From Nageia nagi (Eukaryota > Pinophyta), in the NCBI GenBank assembly GCA_050084985.1, contig JBITNC010000001.1, forward strand, positions 79,918,001-79,982,000: a DNA stretch of 64,000 nt. Direction: 5' to 3'. Positions within the stretch are counted from its first letter, which is position 1, and each line of letters starts with the position of its first letter. A model generated the notes under the pieces. The model was not told the origin of the DNA, ran no database searches, and saw nothing but the letters and a program-made list of their open reading frames with translations. Positions 45,441 through 56,981 of the stretch are shown here, piece after piece. The position numbers and the translations under genes were made by a program.

Positions 45441-46359
45441 TAGGCATGGGAACACCCTATGGTATTATAAACACCACCTCAACTTCTCCCCTGATCATAA
45501 TTAGATCCATCAAAATACATTATCATACCCTAACTCCTCTTGTTCTAATATCTCCTCAATTTCAAAAATACTAAATAGATTATTATTCGATAATCAATGG
45601 GTACATGAATATTATTAAGTTGGGGAGCTTTTACCAATTGATATATAATAACCTAACCCTTGATAGATTTTTATTAATAAACTAAAGATCAAACTCATTA
45701 AGAAACATGATCCATTTCTTCACCTAAGTATTAAGCACAATTTTATTTATCATATACTTTAAAGGGTCCATTTTAGAAATCACATAGGTCTTTTGATTAA
45801 GCATATAGTGTCATAGTTTTTTAGCTATGAAGACTACTACAAGGCAAAAATTTCTCAATATGCATGTATCTAGTCTCATACATTGCTAGAGTACAACTTA
45901 GGTAGTATATGGCTTGCTCTCTCTTTGCTTCATTCTATTGGGCCAAATCAAGATCAAAGCAAAGTCATGGTAAAGAATTTATAAGTGAAAGGGCACTCCT
46001 ATACTAGGAGGAATAAGAATGGGAGGATGTGTAAGGTACTTTTGATTGCATCAAAGGCCTCCTGACACTCTAAATACTAAGAGAAGTTTGATATTCTTCT
46101 TTAACTAATTTATTGAATGATGATATTTATTTGAAAATATGCTATAATCTCTTTATAGATTGAATCTCACCATGCAAGCTCAACAACTTGTTCAAATACT
46201 TTGGAGGAGATATTTCATTAATATCTTAGACCTTGTTAGGATCAACCTCAATGCCTCTCTTAAATACAATTAACCCTAATAGTTTCCCTAAAGAACCCCA
46301 AAAACAACTTCTTAGGATTGAGTCTAACATGTACTCTTGTAATTTTCCAAGACCTTACA
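45441..46359 (-). pseudogene. Tat pol between reverse transcriptase and RNase H, decayed connection region
   Basis: Minus-strand fragments such as LRSCFWGSLGKLLGLIVFKR, GIEVDPNKV and ISPPKYLNKLLSLHGEIQSI (about 46320-46150) belong to the thumb/connection region after the catalytic core, where a short loop normally reads ...ExRGIEVNPEKI.AI..M.PP... . The rest down to 45440 is hard to read. Confidence 0.65.
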
Positions 46360-46990
46360 TACTGATGCAAGATGAGTATCACAAGTTTTGGTTTTTATAA
46401 TCAACTTATCATGTCATCCATGAATCATCAACTATGTCATGCATATAGTTGTGAAGAATGTAATTCATGGCCCTCTAATAAATTGCTTTGATATTCTTAA
46501 AACCAAATGGCATCACCCTATAATAATAAGTCCCCCATGGAGTAGTGAATGTCATTTTATGCTTATCCTCTTTAAAGATCATGATTTGATCATAACCAAA
46601 AAATCCATCCATCAATGAAAATATTTCATGACCCACCATATTATCCATGAGGTATCAATGTTGGGTAATGTGAAATCCCTCCTTAGGATAAGATTTGTTC
46701 AAATATCTAAAATTATATAAATTTTGATTCTACCATCTAGTTTGGGAACTATTACTAGATTGGAAACCCACTATGGATGGGTAATAGCCTCTATAAATTT
46801 AGCATCCAACATCTTCTATAGCTCTTCCTTAACTAATAATGCCTTACCAGGATGCATGCTGCATGGTTTTTATTTAATTATTTTGCATCAAGTTTCAAAG
46901 TCAACTAATGCACCACAATTTTATATCCAACCCTATCATATCCTAATATGCATAAGAAAGATTCCCACTATCTTCTTAATCTCTATAGTC
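46360..46990 (-). pseudogene. Tat element reverse transcriptase core, broken
   Basis: Blocks on the minus strand: MDNMVGHEIFSLMDGFFGYD, QIMIFKEDKHKMTFTTPWGT, YYYRVMPFGFKN and RAMNYILHNYMHDIVDDSWM (about 46660-46400). The order and the TTPWGT(F/Y)xYxVMPFGLKN motif are those of Tat/Athila reverse transcriptases. The catalytic VYVDDM has become DIVDDSWM, leaving the Asp pair visible. Stops at about 46590 and 46520. Confidence 0.8.
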
Positions 46991-48289
46991 CATTTACAAG
47001 CTCCTTTGTATCAAGAACCTTACCAAACTAAACCATTTTTTGAATAATAGTATCATCTCCTAGGTCAATCTCCATTGATTATTCTATTAACATGTGTGAT
47101 ATATCCTCCCATTGGTGGTTGAGATATGACCAATAAGTTTCCTCATTAGGCTCATTGTCATAGGGTTTCACATGGCTACAAGGAAAAATAAAAGTATCAT
47201 GAGTGACAAGATTAGTATTAGAACCATTTCAAAATAAGCAATATCTTAATCCACCATATAAACAACATCAAAATCAAGGGGATGAGAAAAAGGATAAATT
47301 GAAGATACTCTGATCATGTTGACTATTTCAAATAGAAAGGGAGGAACATAGCACTAAGATGTTGTTGAAGAGGGTGTTTCAGATAGCAAATCCTCATGAG
47401 GGGAGGCAAATTCCTCATAATCTTCCTCATCCTCAATCTCATTAATTTGATATGAAGCTATTATTATTCAAGAACCTTTCAAACAAGGCCTCATTTATCT
47501 TTATCACCCTGATTAGGTAATTACATGACATGAATCATGCCTTGCTCATACTAATCCAAGCCAAAGACCCTACCATTTACACTTGGAAAACTAGTAATGA
47601 ATGAAGGTATAGATAAATAATTGAGTTTACCTATAAATGCTTATTTTTACATAACCTTAAGAACTTATTAAGAAGAGAAATGTGGACCTACAAAAATAAA
47701 GCAAGTTTGGTTATCTGATGGACCAAGTGGTATCAAGGTACTAATGGCCAAGGAAGACTCAAATGGATGACCTACATAATGAAGAGATAATACATTAAAT
47801 AGTATATCATCTATGGTATAATCATCAGGACTAATATTTTTGAATTAGAATTCCACTCAAGAGATATGATCATGATCATGTATATATTCCTCTTTCTTTT
47901 ATTTTTTAGTTATAACTAGAGGGTTCTCTTTGAACATAGTACTCTCCTTTATTTGAGTAATTATACTTTGTTCACATGTAGAGGAGTTAGTTTGTTTATG
48001 CTTTTTTTATATAAATATGCTATTCATACCTTCCAAGAGATTTCTTCTTGACTTAAAGGGGAAGGTATCATGATGGTACTTTGCTTAGGCTCCTCATAGA
48101 TGGTTGTTGGATTTTTATATTTTTTGCATCTATGGAGATTTGTTCAATTTCAGTTGGTACTCTCCTATTAATTGATTCAAATTTTACTTCTTAATATTTT
48201 GTATTAATAGTGTTACCAAGAGATAATGGATCTTGGTTAATATGGATTATCTCAGAGAAATATGTAGATAGATAGAAGGATAGGGCCAT
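46991..48289 (-). pseudogene. Tat pol region between protease and reverse transcriptase, decayed
   Basis: This interval should hold the spacer and the N-terminal part of reverse transcriptase. I see scattered pieces but no ordered motif: short Lys/Glu-rich frames and a run of (ATC)CTCAT-type DNA near 47390-47450. No other gene is present. Confidence 0.4.
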
Positions 48290-49304
48290 TAGGTAGCTCA
48301 ACTAGATTACAATGCCTAAAAAGTTACTCATCTATCTATATGTAATGGATGACTTCATACTCAAGATATTTTATACAAACATGCAATGTGGAAGGAACAC
48401 ACTCCATCTCTTTGATCCATGGCCTACCAAGTAGGAAGTTGTACTAGTACTCACCCTTTATGACCTGAAAAACATACATGAATGGTCTTGGATCCCACCA
48501 AGATAGGCAATATAACACTACCCAATGCATTACATAATTGATTGTTCAAAGCTCATAAAATGAGTATGGGAGCCTTAAGATGTGACAAAGGTAAGTTAAG
48601 CTTGCCTAATACCGGTGAAGAAAACACACTGATGGTTGAGCCACCATCTACAAGCACCCTCTTAAAGGATTTTCCATCAACATGAACAATAATGTGCAAA
48701 GGAGGATCCTTATACTTCTGACTCATAATATTTTTGATCTCATGCTAAAAGAATGGAATGAATGGCTCTGCATTTGCTTGTACACTCCTAATAAAATGAT
48801 GAAAGCATTAGGATTTAAGGCATCCAACTCTATAGTTCATAAAATCTTGTATAAAGCCTCTATATGTTGATGGGAATTTCTCATAAGTCCCATAGAGAGA
48901 GAATTTATGTAACTTCTCCTTAAATCCCCATTATGCTAGAGGAGGAGGAGGAATATGATTAGGCATATTAATATCCACTCCCATTTCCTTGTAAGTTTAT
49001 CTTTGACCCTTTCCTTTATCTTTTTATTGGTTAGTCTTGTTGGAAAAATTAACCATACCTACAAAAAAGTGCATCTGATCCTGTACTTATTTTGATTCCC
49101 TAACTTGTTGCTATTGTGTTCTATAATTATAAGGTACATTTTGAGTAGGCTAATTGTAATGCCTAGTGGTACCAACTTGATTCACACCCCATTGAGGTAA
49201 AATTTTTGATATACTTGTAAATTGGTGTTAGGATCCAAAGAGGTACCATTAAGCACCAACTTCCTTGAATCTATGAATGAAATTTCATAAATAGATGCAA
49301 TAGT
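48290..49304 (-). pseudogene. Tat element gag C-terminus and aspartic protease, truncated
   Basis: Minus strand: PQWGVNQVGTTRHYN, stop, PTQNVPYNYRTQ (about 49200-49110), a Gln/Asn-rich gag tail, then FSLYGTYEKFPSTYRGFIQD (about 48900-48840), then LVDGGSTISVF (about 48655-48625) with the D-G-G catalytic turn used by Tat-lineage proteases, and [19 protein letters not shown] (about 48450-48390), the usual second block. The rest of gag is absent because copia family 2 begins at 49305 and its far side does not return gag. Confidence 0.75.
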
Positions 49305-50332
49305 TGAAGACTTTGAAAGATAAAGAGAAAATAAATAATGTGTATAGCTAGAGCATAATGAGGCTAACCCCCAAGTAGAATAAATAGCAAAATAAATTAG
49401 AGACCAAAATAAATGTATTACAAAGAGGTAAAACTATTACAGGGCTTCACAGAGCTAACAAAAAACATACATAGTTCTTTTAATATGCTCCTCCATCCTT
49501 CTCTTACAAATAGGCTACTTATACTTATACTAAAATAAAATATTACATACATCTACTTGGTCAAAATATATTTTAAATGCAGCATGGCTCCATGCATGCA
49601 TTCTATCATCCTTTATATAGAGAGTAGAGGAAGCCCATGCCTTGCATGGATGATGTCTAAAACACATTAAATAGTTGCAAAAGGTAGATCAACTAGTTTT
49701 GTACAAAAATGTTAATGCTAATGTTCAAAAATTCATATCAGAAGTTGAACATTTAATTCTAGGGTTGAAATCCCTTATATAGATATTTTTGCAATGTAAA
49801 TTTGAGTTTGGTTCAAGAGGGATGTGATAGCTCAATAAGTCCTAGGATCTGGGATCTAAAATGGTGACATCACTCACCAAAAATTAGAAGGTGTTATCAT
49901 TACTTGAAACTCAGAAGTAAAAATAGTTCTCAGGGTTTGTTACTTCTCAAAGAAATAGAACCTAGAAAAGATGTCCTAGAAGTATAGCATGGATAAAAAT
50001 GATCATAGCACAAATAATACTTGAGCAAATAACACCTAAAAAGGAGAAAATAACACCTATAATGAAGATAGATATAACACCTAATAGATTGGTGATAATG
50101 CTCCGAACATGAATAGAGCTTGTAGAATAAAAAACATCACTCAAATTAGGTGTAGCTATCTCCTAGGAATGGAGATTAAATATTTTTAATTTCCCTCTTA
50201 ATCTTCAAGATAAAATGATAAATCTTTCTTTGTTTTCCAAAAAACATAAATATAAAGAAAAACAAAGTTAAAGACATATGCAATATATACAAAGTCCACC
50301 CAATATCCTGAGCTAGTCAAGATTCACCAACA
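49305..50332 (-). repeat. 3' LTR of copia family 2
   Basis: Opens TGAAGACTTTGAAAGA and closes ATTCACCAACA. It matches 54365 onward (TGTGTATAGCTAGAGCA, AATGTATTACAAAGAGGTAAAA, GGGATGTGATAG). On the minus strand it begins TGTTGGTGAATC. Confidence 0.85.
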
Positions 50333-50342
50333 TTCACCCCCT
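50333..50342 (-). other. Polypurine tract of copia family 2
   Basis: The minus strand reads AGGGGGTGAA directly before TGTTGGTGAATC. Confidence 0.8.
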
Positions 50343-50439
50343 AAATGTCTAAGGTTTGGACTCCAAGTTGGATCTAAAGATAGTATAAATGATCCTTGGG
50401 TAATGGATTTGTAAAATGTCTACAATTTGAGCATTAGTA

Positions 50440-50960
50440 GGATAATGATGAAACTAGATAAAGCCATCTTCAACTAAATCTCTCATAAAATGATGGTGTA
50501 TATCAATGTGCTTTGTCCTGCTATGAAACATGGGGTTCTTGAAATCATGCTAAGATTGTCATAGTACACTAAAATGAGGATATCAATATCCATGTCCAAA
50601 TCTTCAAATAAATGGGTAAGCCAAATGGCTTATGTGGAAGTGGTGTTAGCAGTAATATACTTAAATTCTGCTAATGAAAGTGCAATAGTGGGTTACTTCT
50701 TACTGCTCCATGAGACCAAAGATTTTTCCAAAGAAGAATCCATATGGTAATTGCTCTTTTAGTCATCAAGAAATTATCCCAATCAACATTTGTATAAGCT
50801 TGTAACATTTCTTGGTTTGATAATTTATACCAAAGCCCATATTGATGTGTGCCACTCACATAGTGTAGGATTCGCTTGGCTGCAATCCAATGCATCTGAT
50901 GTGGTGAGTTCATGAATTGGGCTACTTTTTAAAATTAAACATGATGTTTATTCTAGCTAC
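50440..50960 (-). pseudogene. Copia family 2 RNase H, broken
   Basis: MNSPHQMHWIAAKRILHYVS, GTHQYGLWYKLSNQEMLQAY, and TNVDWDNFLMTKRAI (DSDWAG..xxRRST expected) are read from 50913 down. SKHIDIHHHFMRDLVEDGFI-like text at about 50500-50450 marks the C-terminus. The catalytic Asp context (TDVDWD) survives; Asp to Asn at its start. Frame changes follow. Confidence 0.8.
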
Positions 50961-51870
50961 ATAAGTCCCCTTATTAAGGATCGATACATAGTGGCATCAA
51001 CATGTGGAGAGGAGTCTTCCTTCAATAGCTTGCTTGGACAATAGTTGGTGTATCAACTAGGTTGCATCTTTTCATCTTGAAGCAAGCTAGTAGATCTTTC
51101 ACATATTTGGACTGAGTGATCAAAATGCCACTAGAGGATTTATTGACTTGTAGGCCAAGGAAATAATTCATCTCTCAAGATCATCATTCCAATTCACTAA
51201 TTATGGCATTCTTAAATTGATCTATCATAACATCAAAAGTGCTAGTAAAAATGATATCATCAACATACAAGCACAAATAAAGAAGTTGCTACCTTCAACC
51301 TTTGCGTACAATGTGCTTTCTATTAAGCATATTTGATAACTATTTTTCTAAAGGTAACCACCAATTCGAGTATACCATGCTTGAGGTGCTTGTTTAAGGC
51401 CATATAGAGCCTTTTTGAGTTTATACACCTTGTCTACTTGATCAAGATAATAAATCCTTTAGATTGCTTAACATAAATTACCTCCTTAAAATATCCATTA
51501 AGTAGGTGTATTTGACATCCATATAATATACTATCAATCCAAAATGAAGAGGCAAGTGCAAGTAGAGATCTCACAATCTCTAGCTTACCATCAATGCAAA
51601 AGTCTCATCATAATCTAGCCCTTCCTTCTAAGCATATCCTTTAGCAAATAGATAGGCTTTGTGATTTTCAATACTCCCATCAAGATTATGCTTCAATTTG
51701 TAAATCCACTTGACACCAAATACCTTTTTATCCTTGGGAGTAGGTGTAAGCTCCCAAGTTTCATTCTTACGAATTTGCTCAATCTCATCTTCCATGGCTT
51801 TCTTCCAATTCTCATTAGCAGTAACTTCAGTATATGAGGAAGGCTTAATAAATGAAGCCATTAATGCATA
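50961..51870 (-). pseudogene. Copia family 2 reverse transcriptase, broken
   Basis: From 51861: TEVTANENWKKAMEDEIEQI, NETWELTPTPKDKKVFGVKW, IYKLKHNLDGSIENHKAYLF and AKGYA, stop, the typical N-terminal block. Then [20 protein letters not shown]-like text (about 51430-51380), LYLCLYVDDIIFTSTFDVM-like text (about 51290-51240) and MKDLLACFKMKRCNLVDTPT-like text (about 51100-51045). Stops separate these blocks. Confidence 0.85.
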
Positions 51871-52920
51871 ACAGATATTTACCTCTTGATTTCTAGCTCT
51901 AGTTTATGATTGGGTCACTCTTTTGTTGAGATCTTTATCCATCATCAATGATGGAGGATGATAGTGTTCACTTGTCCATTTATTTTTAGTTGGTGGAATA
52001 TGAGGAACAAGAGTGATTTGGCTATGTCTACTATGGTAACTTGGTGGATGGTGAAGATGGTGATGAAGGTTGAGGAGGAGGAGGTGTAGTAGTGTGAGAT
52101 GGTTCACCATCTTCATCAAGCTAGAATCTAGTAGTGCCAGTGTCTTCAACACCACTTTCTTGATGGTTATGTCCCCTTCTTCAAAAATCACATCTCTACT
52201 AATGTGAATGTTATTAGTTAGTGGATCATAACATCTATAGGCTCTAGATGCTTCAAAGTATCCCACTAAAATGCATTTGATAGATTTCTCATCAAGATTC
52301 TTTCTATTTTCTTTTGGCACATGCACAAAATAGGTTGAGCCAAATATTTGAAGATGAAAAATGTTTGGCTGCACCACCAAAATATAAATAGTAACATGCA
52401 TTGATTCACCCCAAAAACTAGTGGGATGGCCCTTTTCTTTTATCATGCATCTAGCCATCTCAACAACTATCCAATTTTTCCATTTAACCACTCCATTTTA
52501 CTATGGAGTGTAGGCAGTTGTATACTATCTAACAATGCATAATGATGGTAGAAGTTCTTAAATTCATTAGAAATGAATTCTCCTTCTCTATCAGTTTGAA
52601 CTTCTTGATAAAATAGATAGATTATTTTTCAACAAGAAACTTAAATTTAACAAAAATCTTAAAGGATTCAAACTTATTTTGTAGTAAATAAAGCCAACTC
52701 ATCCTAGAAAAATCATCAGTAAAGATGAGCATATATATTGACTTACTACCTCGGATAAGAATTTGCATTGGTACACACAAGTCTAAATACACCACTTGAA
52801 GAGGGTACTTGGCCCTGTATTGGTGCTTTAGAAATTTCTCTCTATGTTTCTTACTTGCAACATAACTTTCACAAACCTCACTGGGTGTATGGTAGATCGT
52901 AGGAATGCCTCTCACCAATT
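51871..52920 (-). pseudogene. Copia family 2 integrase, broken
   Basis: From 52918: MVRGIPTIYHTPSEVCESYV and ASKKHREKFLKHQYRAKYPL (GAG pre-integrase zinc finger, second Cys of CxxC changed to Tyr), VVYLDLCVPMQ (HxDLCGPM expected, catalytic Asp present), FTDDFSRMSWLYLLQNK with the DDFSR block. After a break, NGVVKWKNWIVVEMARCMI- and SFWGESMHVTIYI-type text, SIKCILVGYFEASRAYRCYD and NNIHISRDVIFEEGD. The 195-codon open stretch 51904-52491 is the longest piece. The last part is frame-shifted. Confidence 0.87.
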
Positions 52921-53432
52921 TGTCTAGATCATTTAATGAGTGAAAGTTTAAATGACCAAATCTTCTATGCCATAACTATGCAAAATCAATGGATTCCTTT
53001 AAATAACTTGGTACAGGTGTCATCCTCAGCATATACATCCTATTTTCAATCATATGGATGTTGGCTATAAGCTGGTTATTGGACTCTTTTACTATGGTGC
53101 ACCATTTCCTTTTGAAGGTGGTAATATAACCTTTTATACTAGGCTATCCAATACTTAATAGATTGTGCTTAAGGCCAAGAAAAAAGAGAGTGCTATGCAT
53201 ATAAACTATCTTACCATATTTATACATAAAGGCAATAGTTTCTCTACCATGGATGTTGGCACCTTTATTATCGCCAAACCTGACTTGGCCTATGAGAGAG
53301 GTGTCAACATTAAGAAATAAGGCTTTATTTCTAATTATGTGGTTAGAGAAACCACTATCTAGGTACCATACATCTTCTTATTCAGCCTAAAAACTACTAA
53401 AGGTGAGGAACATGTTGCTTTTGGCTTGATCC
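52921..53432 (-). pseudogene. Copia family 2 protease and pre-integrase region, broken
   Basis: VWYLDSGFSNHIIRNKALFL (about 53370-53310) contains the D-S-G turn of copia protease, with Phe where Cys is usual. TSLIGQVRFGDNKGANIHGR follows, then HNLLSIG and LWHRRFGHLNFHSLNDLDK, which opens the GAG pre-integrase domain (about 52970-52925). Confidence 0.85.
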
Positions 53433-54331
53433 TCAACATACTGAGCTTTGAGCTAGGGATTCTTCTTCTAAATGTGATTTTATGTGACCATATTTGTTAC
53501 AAAAGTCATAATGTTTGGGGGTGTCATTTTTTGATCTCCCAAAATGACCTCTTTCATGGCCTCTTATACCTTTTCCTTGATGTTTGCTATCACTTCTCCC
53601 ACATGATGGTCTACCTCTTTTGTGAGAGGATGAAGAAGAACTAGGAGTTGATGAAGAGGGCTCTTGGACCTTTATTCTTAACTTTCCTTGGAAATATTGG
53701 TCCAAAGACTTGAATCTATCACTAATTTTATACTCATAGGTAGTTAAACTACTTTGCAACTCCACAAGCATGAGTTGGGATAGGTCCTTTTCTTTTTCAA
53801 TTGTAGTGGTGATGGGATCAAACCTTCTTGGTAAGCTATAGGTAGGTTTTCAACAATTTTGGTGTCTCCCATCCTTCACCATGTGAATGGAGGGCATTTA
53901 TAAGATCTTGGATCTTGGAAAAGAAGAAACTTATATTTTCTTCCTCTCTCATATGAAGAGATTCAAACTCCTCAAAATCTAGAGCTTTTCCACCAGACCT
54001 TAGTTGATCCTTTGTATGCGGTCTACAAGATCTCCCATGCTTTCTTAGAATTATTACACTATAATTTTGGGAATATGGACACATCTATCCTATATTGGAT
54101 GGAAAATAATGCCTTGGCATCCTTCTTTCAATTCTCCAACACTTCTTTCTTCTCATCTATAGTCATGGTTGCAAAGATGACTTCATTTGAGTTAGTAAAT
54201 CCCTTGGAAATAAATGTTTATATGTCATGAGAGATAAAAAATTTCCTCATCCAGATGCACCAGTACTCATAATGGTCTCCATTGAAAATTTTAATCTACA
54301 AATATAGTGAATTTCCTGGCTTGGAATCCAT
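53433..54331 (-). pseudogene. Copia family 2 gag, broken, zinc knuckle lost
   Basis: The ATG at the complement of 54329-54331 is the first Met after the primer site and opens MDSKPGNSLYL, stop, IKIFNGDHYEYWCIWMRKFF, the standard copia gag start. Further on are HGRSCRPHTKDQLRSG-like frames, FEEFESLHMREEENISFFFS, DLINALHSHGEGWE and LPIAYQEGLIPSPLQL-like text. The Ser-rich, Arg/Gly-rich region (PSSSTPSSSSSSHKRGRPSC) precedes a zinc knuckle reading HYDFCNKYGHIKSH, where the first Cys is Tyr and the last is lost. Confidence 0.85.
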
Positions 54332-54349
54332 TTAACCCGATATATCTCC

Positions 54350-54362
54350 CTCTTTGATACTA
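54350..54362 (-). other. Primer binding site remnant of copia family 2
   Basis: The plus strand reads CTCTTTGATACTA, on the minus strand TAGTATCAAAGAG, two or three changes from TGGTATCAGAGC and just inside the 5' LTR at 54365. Confidence 0.6.
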
Positions 54363-54364
54363 AT

Positions 54365-54995
54365 TGAAGATTTTGAAAGACAAAGAGAAAAAAAATAATG
54401 TGTATAGCTAGAGCACAATGAGGCTAACCATAGGTGGAATAAATAATGAGATAAATTGAAGACCAAAATAAATGTATTATAGAGAAGTAAAAATATTACA
54501 AGGCTCTCATAGAGCTAACAAGAAAACATACATAGTTCTTTTAATCTACTCCTCCATCCTCCTCTTACAGATAGGCTACTTAGACTTACACTATAATAAA
54601 ATATTACATACATGCTACTTGGTCAAAATACAATTATAGTAGATAGTAGAGAAATCCCATACCTTTGTATCATGGATCTATGCATGCATTCTATCATCCT
54701 TTCTATAGATAGTAGAGAAAGCCCATACCTTTGTATGCATGATGTTTGAAGCACATTAAATAGTTATAGAAGGTAGATCAACCATTTTTGTACAAAAGTG
54801 TAAATGCAATGTTCAGGAATTCATATCGATAGTTGAGCATTTAATTTTGAGTTAAAAATCCCTTATATAGATGTTTTTATAGTGTAAATCTAGGTTCTAA
54901 TGCAATAGGGATGTGATCGTGCAATAAGTCCCAAGATTTGGGCTCTAAAATGGTGATGTCACTTACCAAAAATCAATGGGTGTTATCACTACCTG
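54365..54995 (-). repeat. 5' LTR of copia family 2, truncated to about 630 bp
   Basis: Matches 49305-49910 and then stops. Within it ATAGTAGATAGTAGAG and CCCATACCTTTGTATCATGG (about 54635-54685) are followed by a near copy (ATAGATAGTAGAGAAAGCCC, CATACCTTTGTATGCATG), an internal duplication of about 75 bp absent from the left LTR. Confidence 0.8.
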
Positions 54996-55818
54996 AGAGA
55001 TCTTTAAACAAACTAAAGTCAATCATCAAGGAAACTAAGAAAAAAATGAAAATAGTAATGGATGCATACCTAAACATTGGTGCAAATACATCCCCTATAA
55101 TATTACAATACTATGTTTGGCTATGATAAGCCAAAAAACCACTTCTTATTACAATTTTTTGATTAAAAATTGAAAATTAAAGCTCATTAGTCATAGACAC
55201 AGTTGGAACTATATCTTGACTGAGTTTGATTTGAGAAAAATAGGCCTTTATTCCTAGATGTAGTCTAGACTACATATCATATGATTTTTCTTAGCAAAGT
55301 AGGCCTCTATTTAGGGATGTAATACATCTAGGGTGAGTTTCAAGGCTAAAAATGAGTTTTTTCTAGGATGTAATGCATCTAGGGGTCTAGGCCTAGATGC
55401 AGTGTGTTTGGATTTAGGTATTTGGGATGCAATGCATATGGTATGAGATGTAGTATGTCTAGGTTAGGATGCATTTTTGGCTTTGAAATCTACCTAATAG
55501 CCTCTTACAATTTCTTGCTTGTATTTCTAGATGTAGTGCATCTATTACTAGATGTAGTTGGGACTATGTTTGGGCAAAAAATGATAGATCTAAGCTCCAA
55601 TATATTAGATGTGATATTAACCTATCCTTAGGATTTCCTATCAAAACCTCACTCAAATTTGGTTGTAAATTGGATAGGATTTACTTGATTTTTCCACTTA
55701 GGTGGGTGAAAATTAAGAATACACCAAAAATGAGCAAAACTTGCAAATTGAAGGAAAAAGGTGAGGAAAATATTTAATTCGAAGTTTGTAGCTAATTCAC
55801 AATGGGTTCACTATTTAA
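54996..55818 (-). other. Tat element 5' leader with repeated TAGATGTAGT motifs
   Basis: Between the truncated copia LTR and the Tat 5' LTR. From about 55230 to 55570, variants of TAGATGTAGTGCATCTA recur about ten times, some in inverted form (GATGTAATGCATCTAGG). No coding frame was recognised. The primer site expected next to 55818 could not be identified with a known tRNA. Confidence 0.5.
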
Positions 55819-56981
55819 TGTACATCAAAATTCATGCTATATGTATCTTAAATAGCATAAATAAGTCAAACATGCATACAAACTTCAAATTACATAACTT
55901 TGCTTTACTTAATGAGCATTAGTTAGCAATCTTGATAAAGGTAGCTTTATATCTTAAAATATTAATCTCAAACTTTGCAATAATGTAAAGAAACCCTAAC
56001 TACATCTAAATGTGAAAAAAATCTCCAAACCTAGGCCCTTTAAGGCACCTAAGAGATCATGAAGTGAGTCTCCTCACTAAAAAGGCATGTGAGATCCCAA
56101 GTGCTCAATTCATTGATAACAAATGAATTATGTATGCCTATAATGCAAATGCTTTAGTCTATGTGTTCCTTAGACAAATTCAATAGTGGATTCACACTAT
56201 GGAAGCAAACTTTATATGTTTTGATGGCTAAATGTAATGTCTAAGACTTTAAACTTTGAAAAGCTTAAAATGTTTAAATGCAAATATCCTTAAAGATCTT
56301 TGAATAAATGAGATTCAAGGATACCCATAAGATCCAATGAGTGTTAAAAAATATATTTTAAGCTACTATGGATTCAAATAACAATTATAATGGCATAAAT
56401 GTAAGATATCATGATTTTACCCTAAACATCATACTACATGCACACAATTTGGTGGAGGATATAATGCTTGATAGATCTAAACTTTTCCATGGTTGAGAGA
56501 TTTTCAAAAGTTGTAAAAAATTTGAATATATAAGTATATTTGAAATATGAAGTGATATTTGTTACAAGAAAATTACCATAAGTATGGTAGCATGAAGATC
56601 CTTGGCTTGTAATGGTTAGAGATCCTTGGAAAGCATGTAACCCTTGAGAAAATACTCCAAACCCTAGCTTCAAACCCTATTAGTAATCTTGGAACAAAAA
56701 TGGTAGGAGCATAAATGACAAGTGAGAAAATTACAATAATGAGTTAGGAGGATTTTCTAATTTATCATTGAGTTATATACTTCCTTGGATAACTTAAGTG
56801 AATATAGGTAGATACCCACTTTTGCACCTTTTTGTGTTTAACTTACTTTTTGCTATAATTTGGTCTTTTGAGTAGTTTGATTTTGCACAATAAACATTAG
56901 GAATAAATAAATAATGAATTACAACATGTCAATGTCATAAAACTCCATATTCTTGAAAAGTATTATTTTTCAGTGTCTATA
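55819..56981 (-). repeat. 5' LTR (1163 bp) of the large Tat element
   Basis: Opens TGTACATCAAAATTC and closes GTGTCTATA (CA changed to TA). It is followed by the target duplication ATGAC and the resumed copia-like LTR. It matches 15576-16717 over its length. Confidence 0.85.

Larger units (their letters stand above)
49305..54995 (-). mobile_element. Copia family 2 element (minus strand), 5' LTR truncated
   Basis: The left LTR (49305-50332, 1028 bp) and the first 630 bp of the right LTR (54365 to about 54995) flank gag, protease, integrase, reverse transcriptase and RNase H in copia order on the minus strand. The purine tract is at 50333-50342 and the primer site at about 54350-54362. The right LTR matches the left until GTGTTATCACTACCTGAGA and then switches to other sequence, so about 400 bp of LTR and the neighbouring Tat gag have been deleted together. 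Confidence 0.85.
15576..56981 (-). mobile_element. Large Tat/Ogre-type Ty3/gypsy element (minus strand), itself invaded by other elements
   Basis: LTRs in the same orientation at 15576-16717 and 55819-56981 are flanked by ATGAA (15571-15575) and ATGAC (56982-56986). Outside both, the same copia LTR is cut at the same point. The minus strand between carries gag remnant, protease, reverse transcriptase, RNase H and integrase in gypsy order (49304 down to about 43800). An antisense PMD gene lies at about 40920-42440, then the purine tract and 3' LTR. Removing the nested chromovirus (17731-39190) and copia (49305 to about 54995) leaves about 14 kb, a usual size for the Tat lineage. The lineage call rests on protein style, size and the extra antisense gene. 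Confidence 0.75.
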
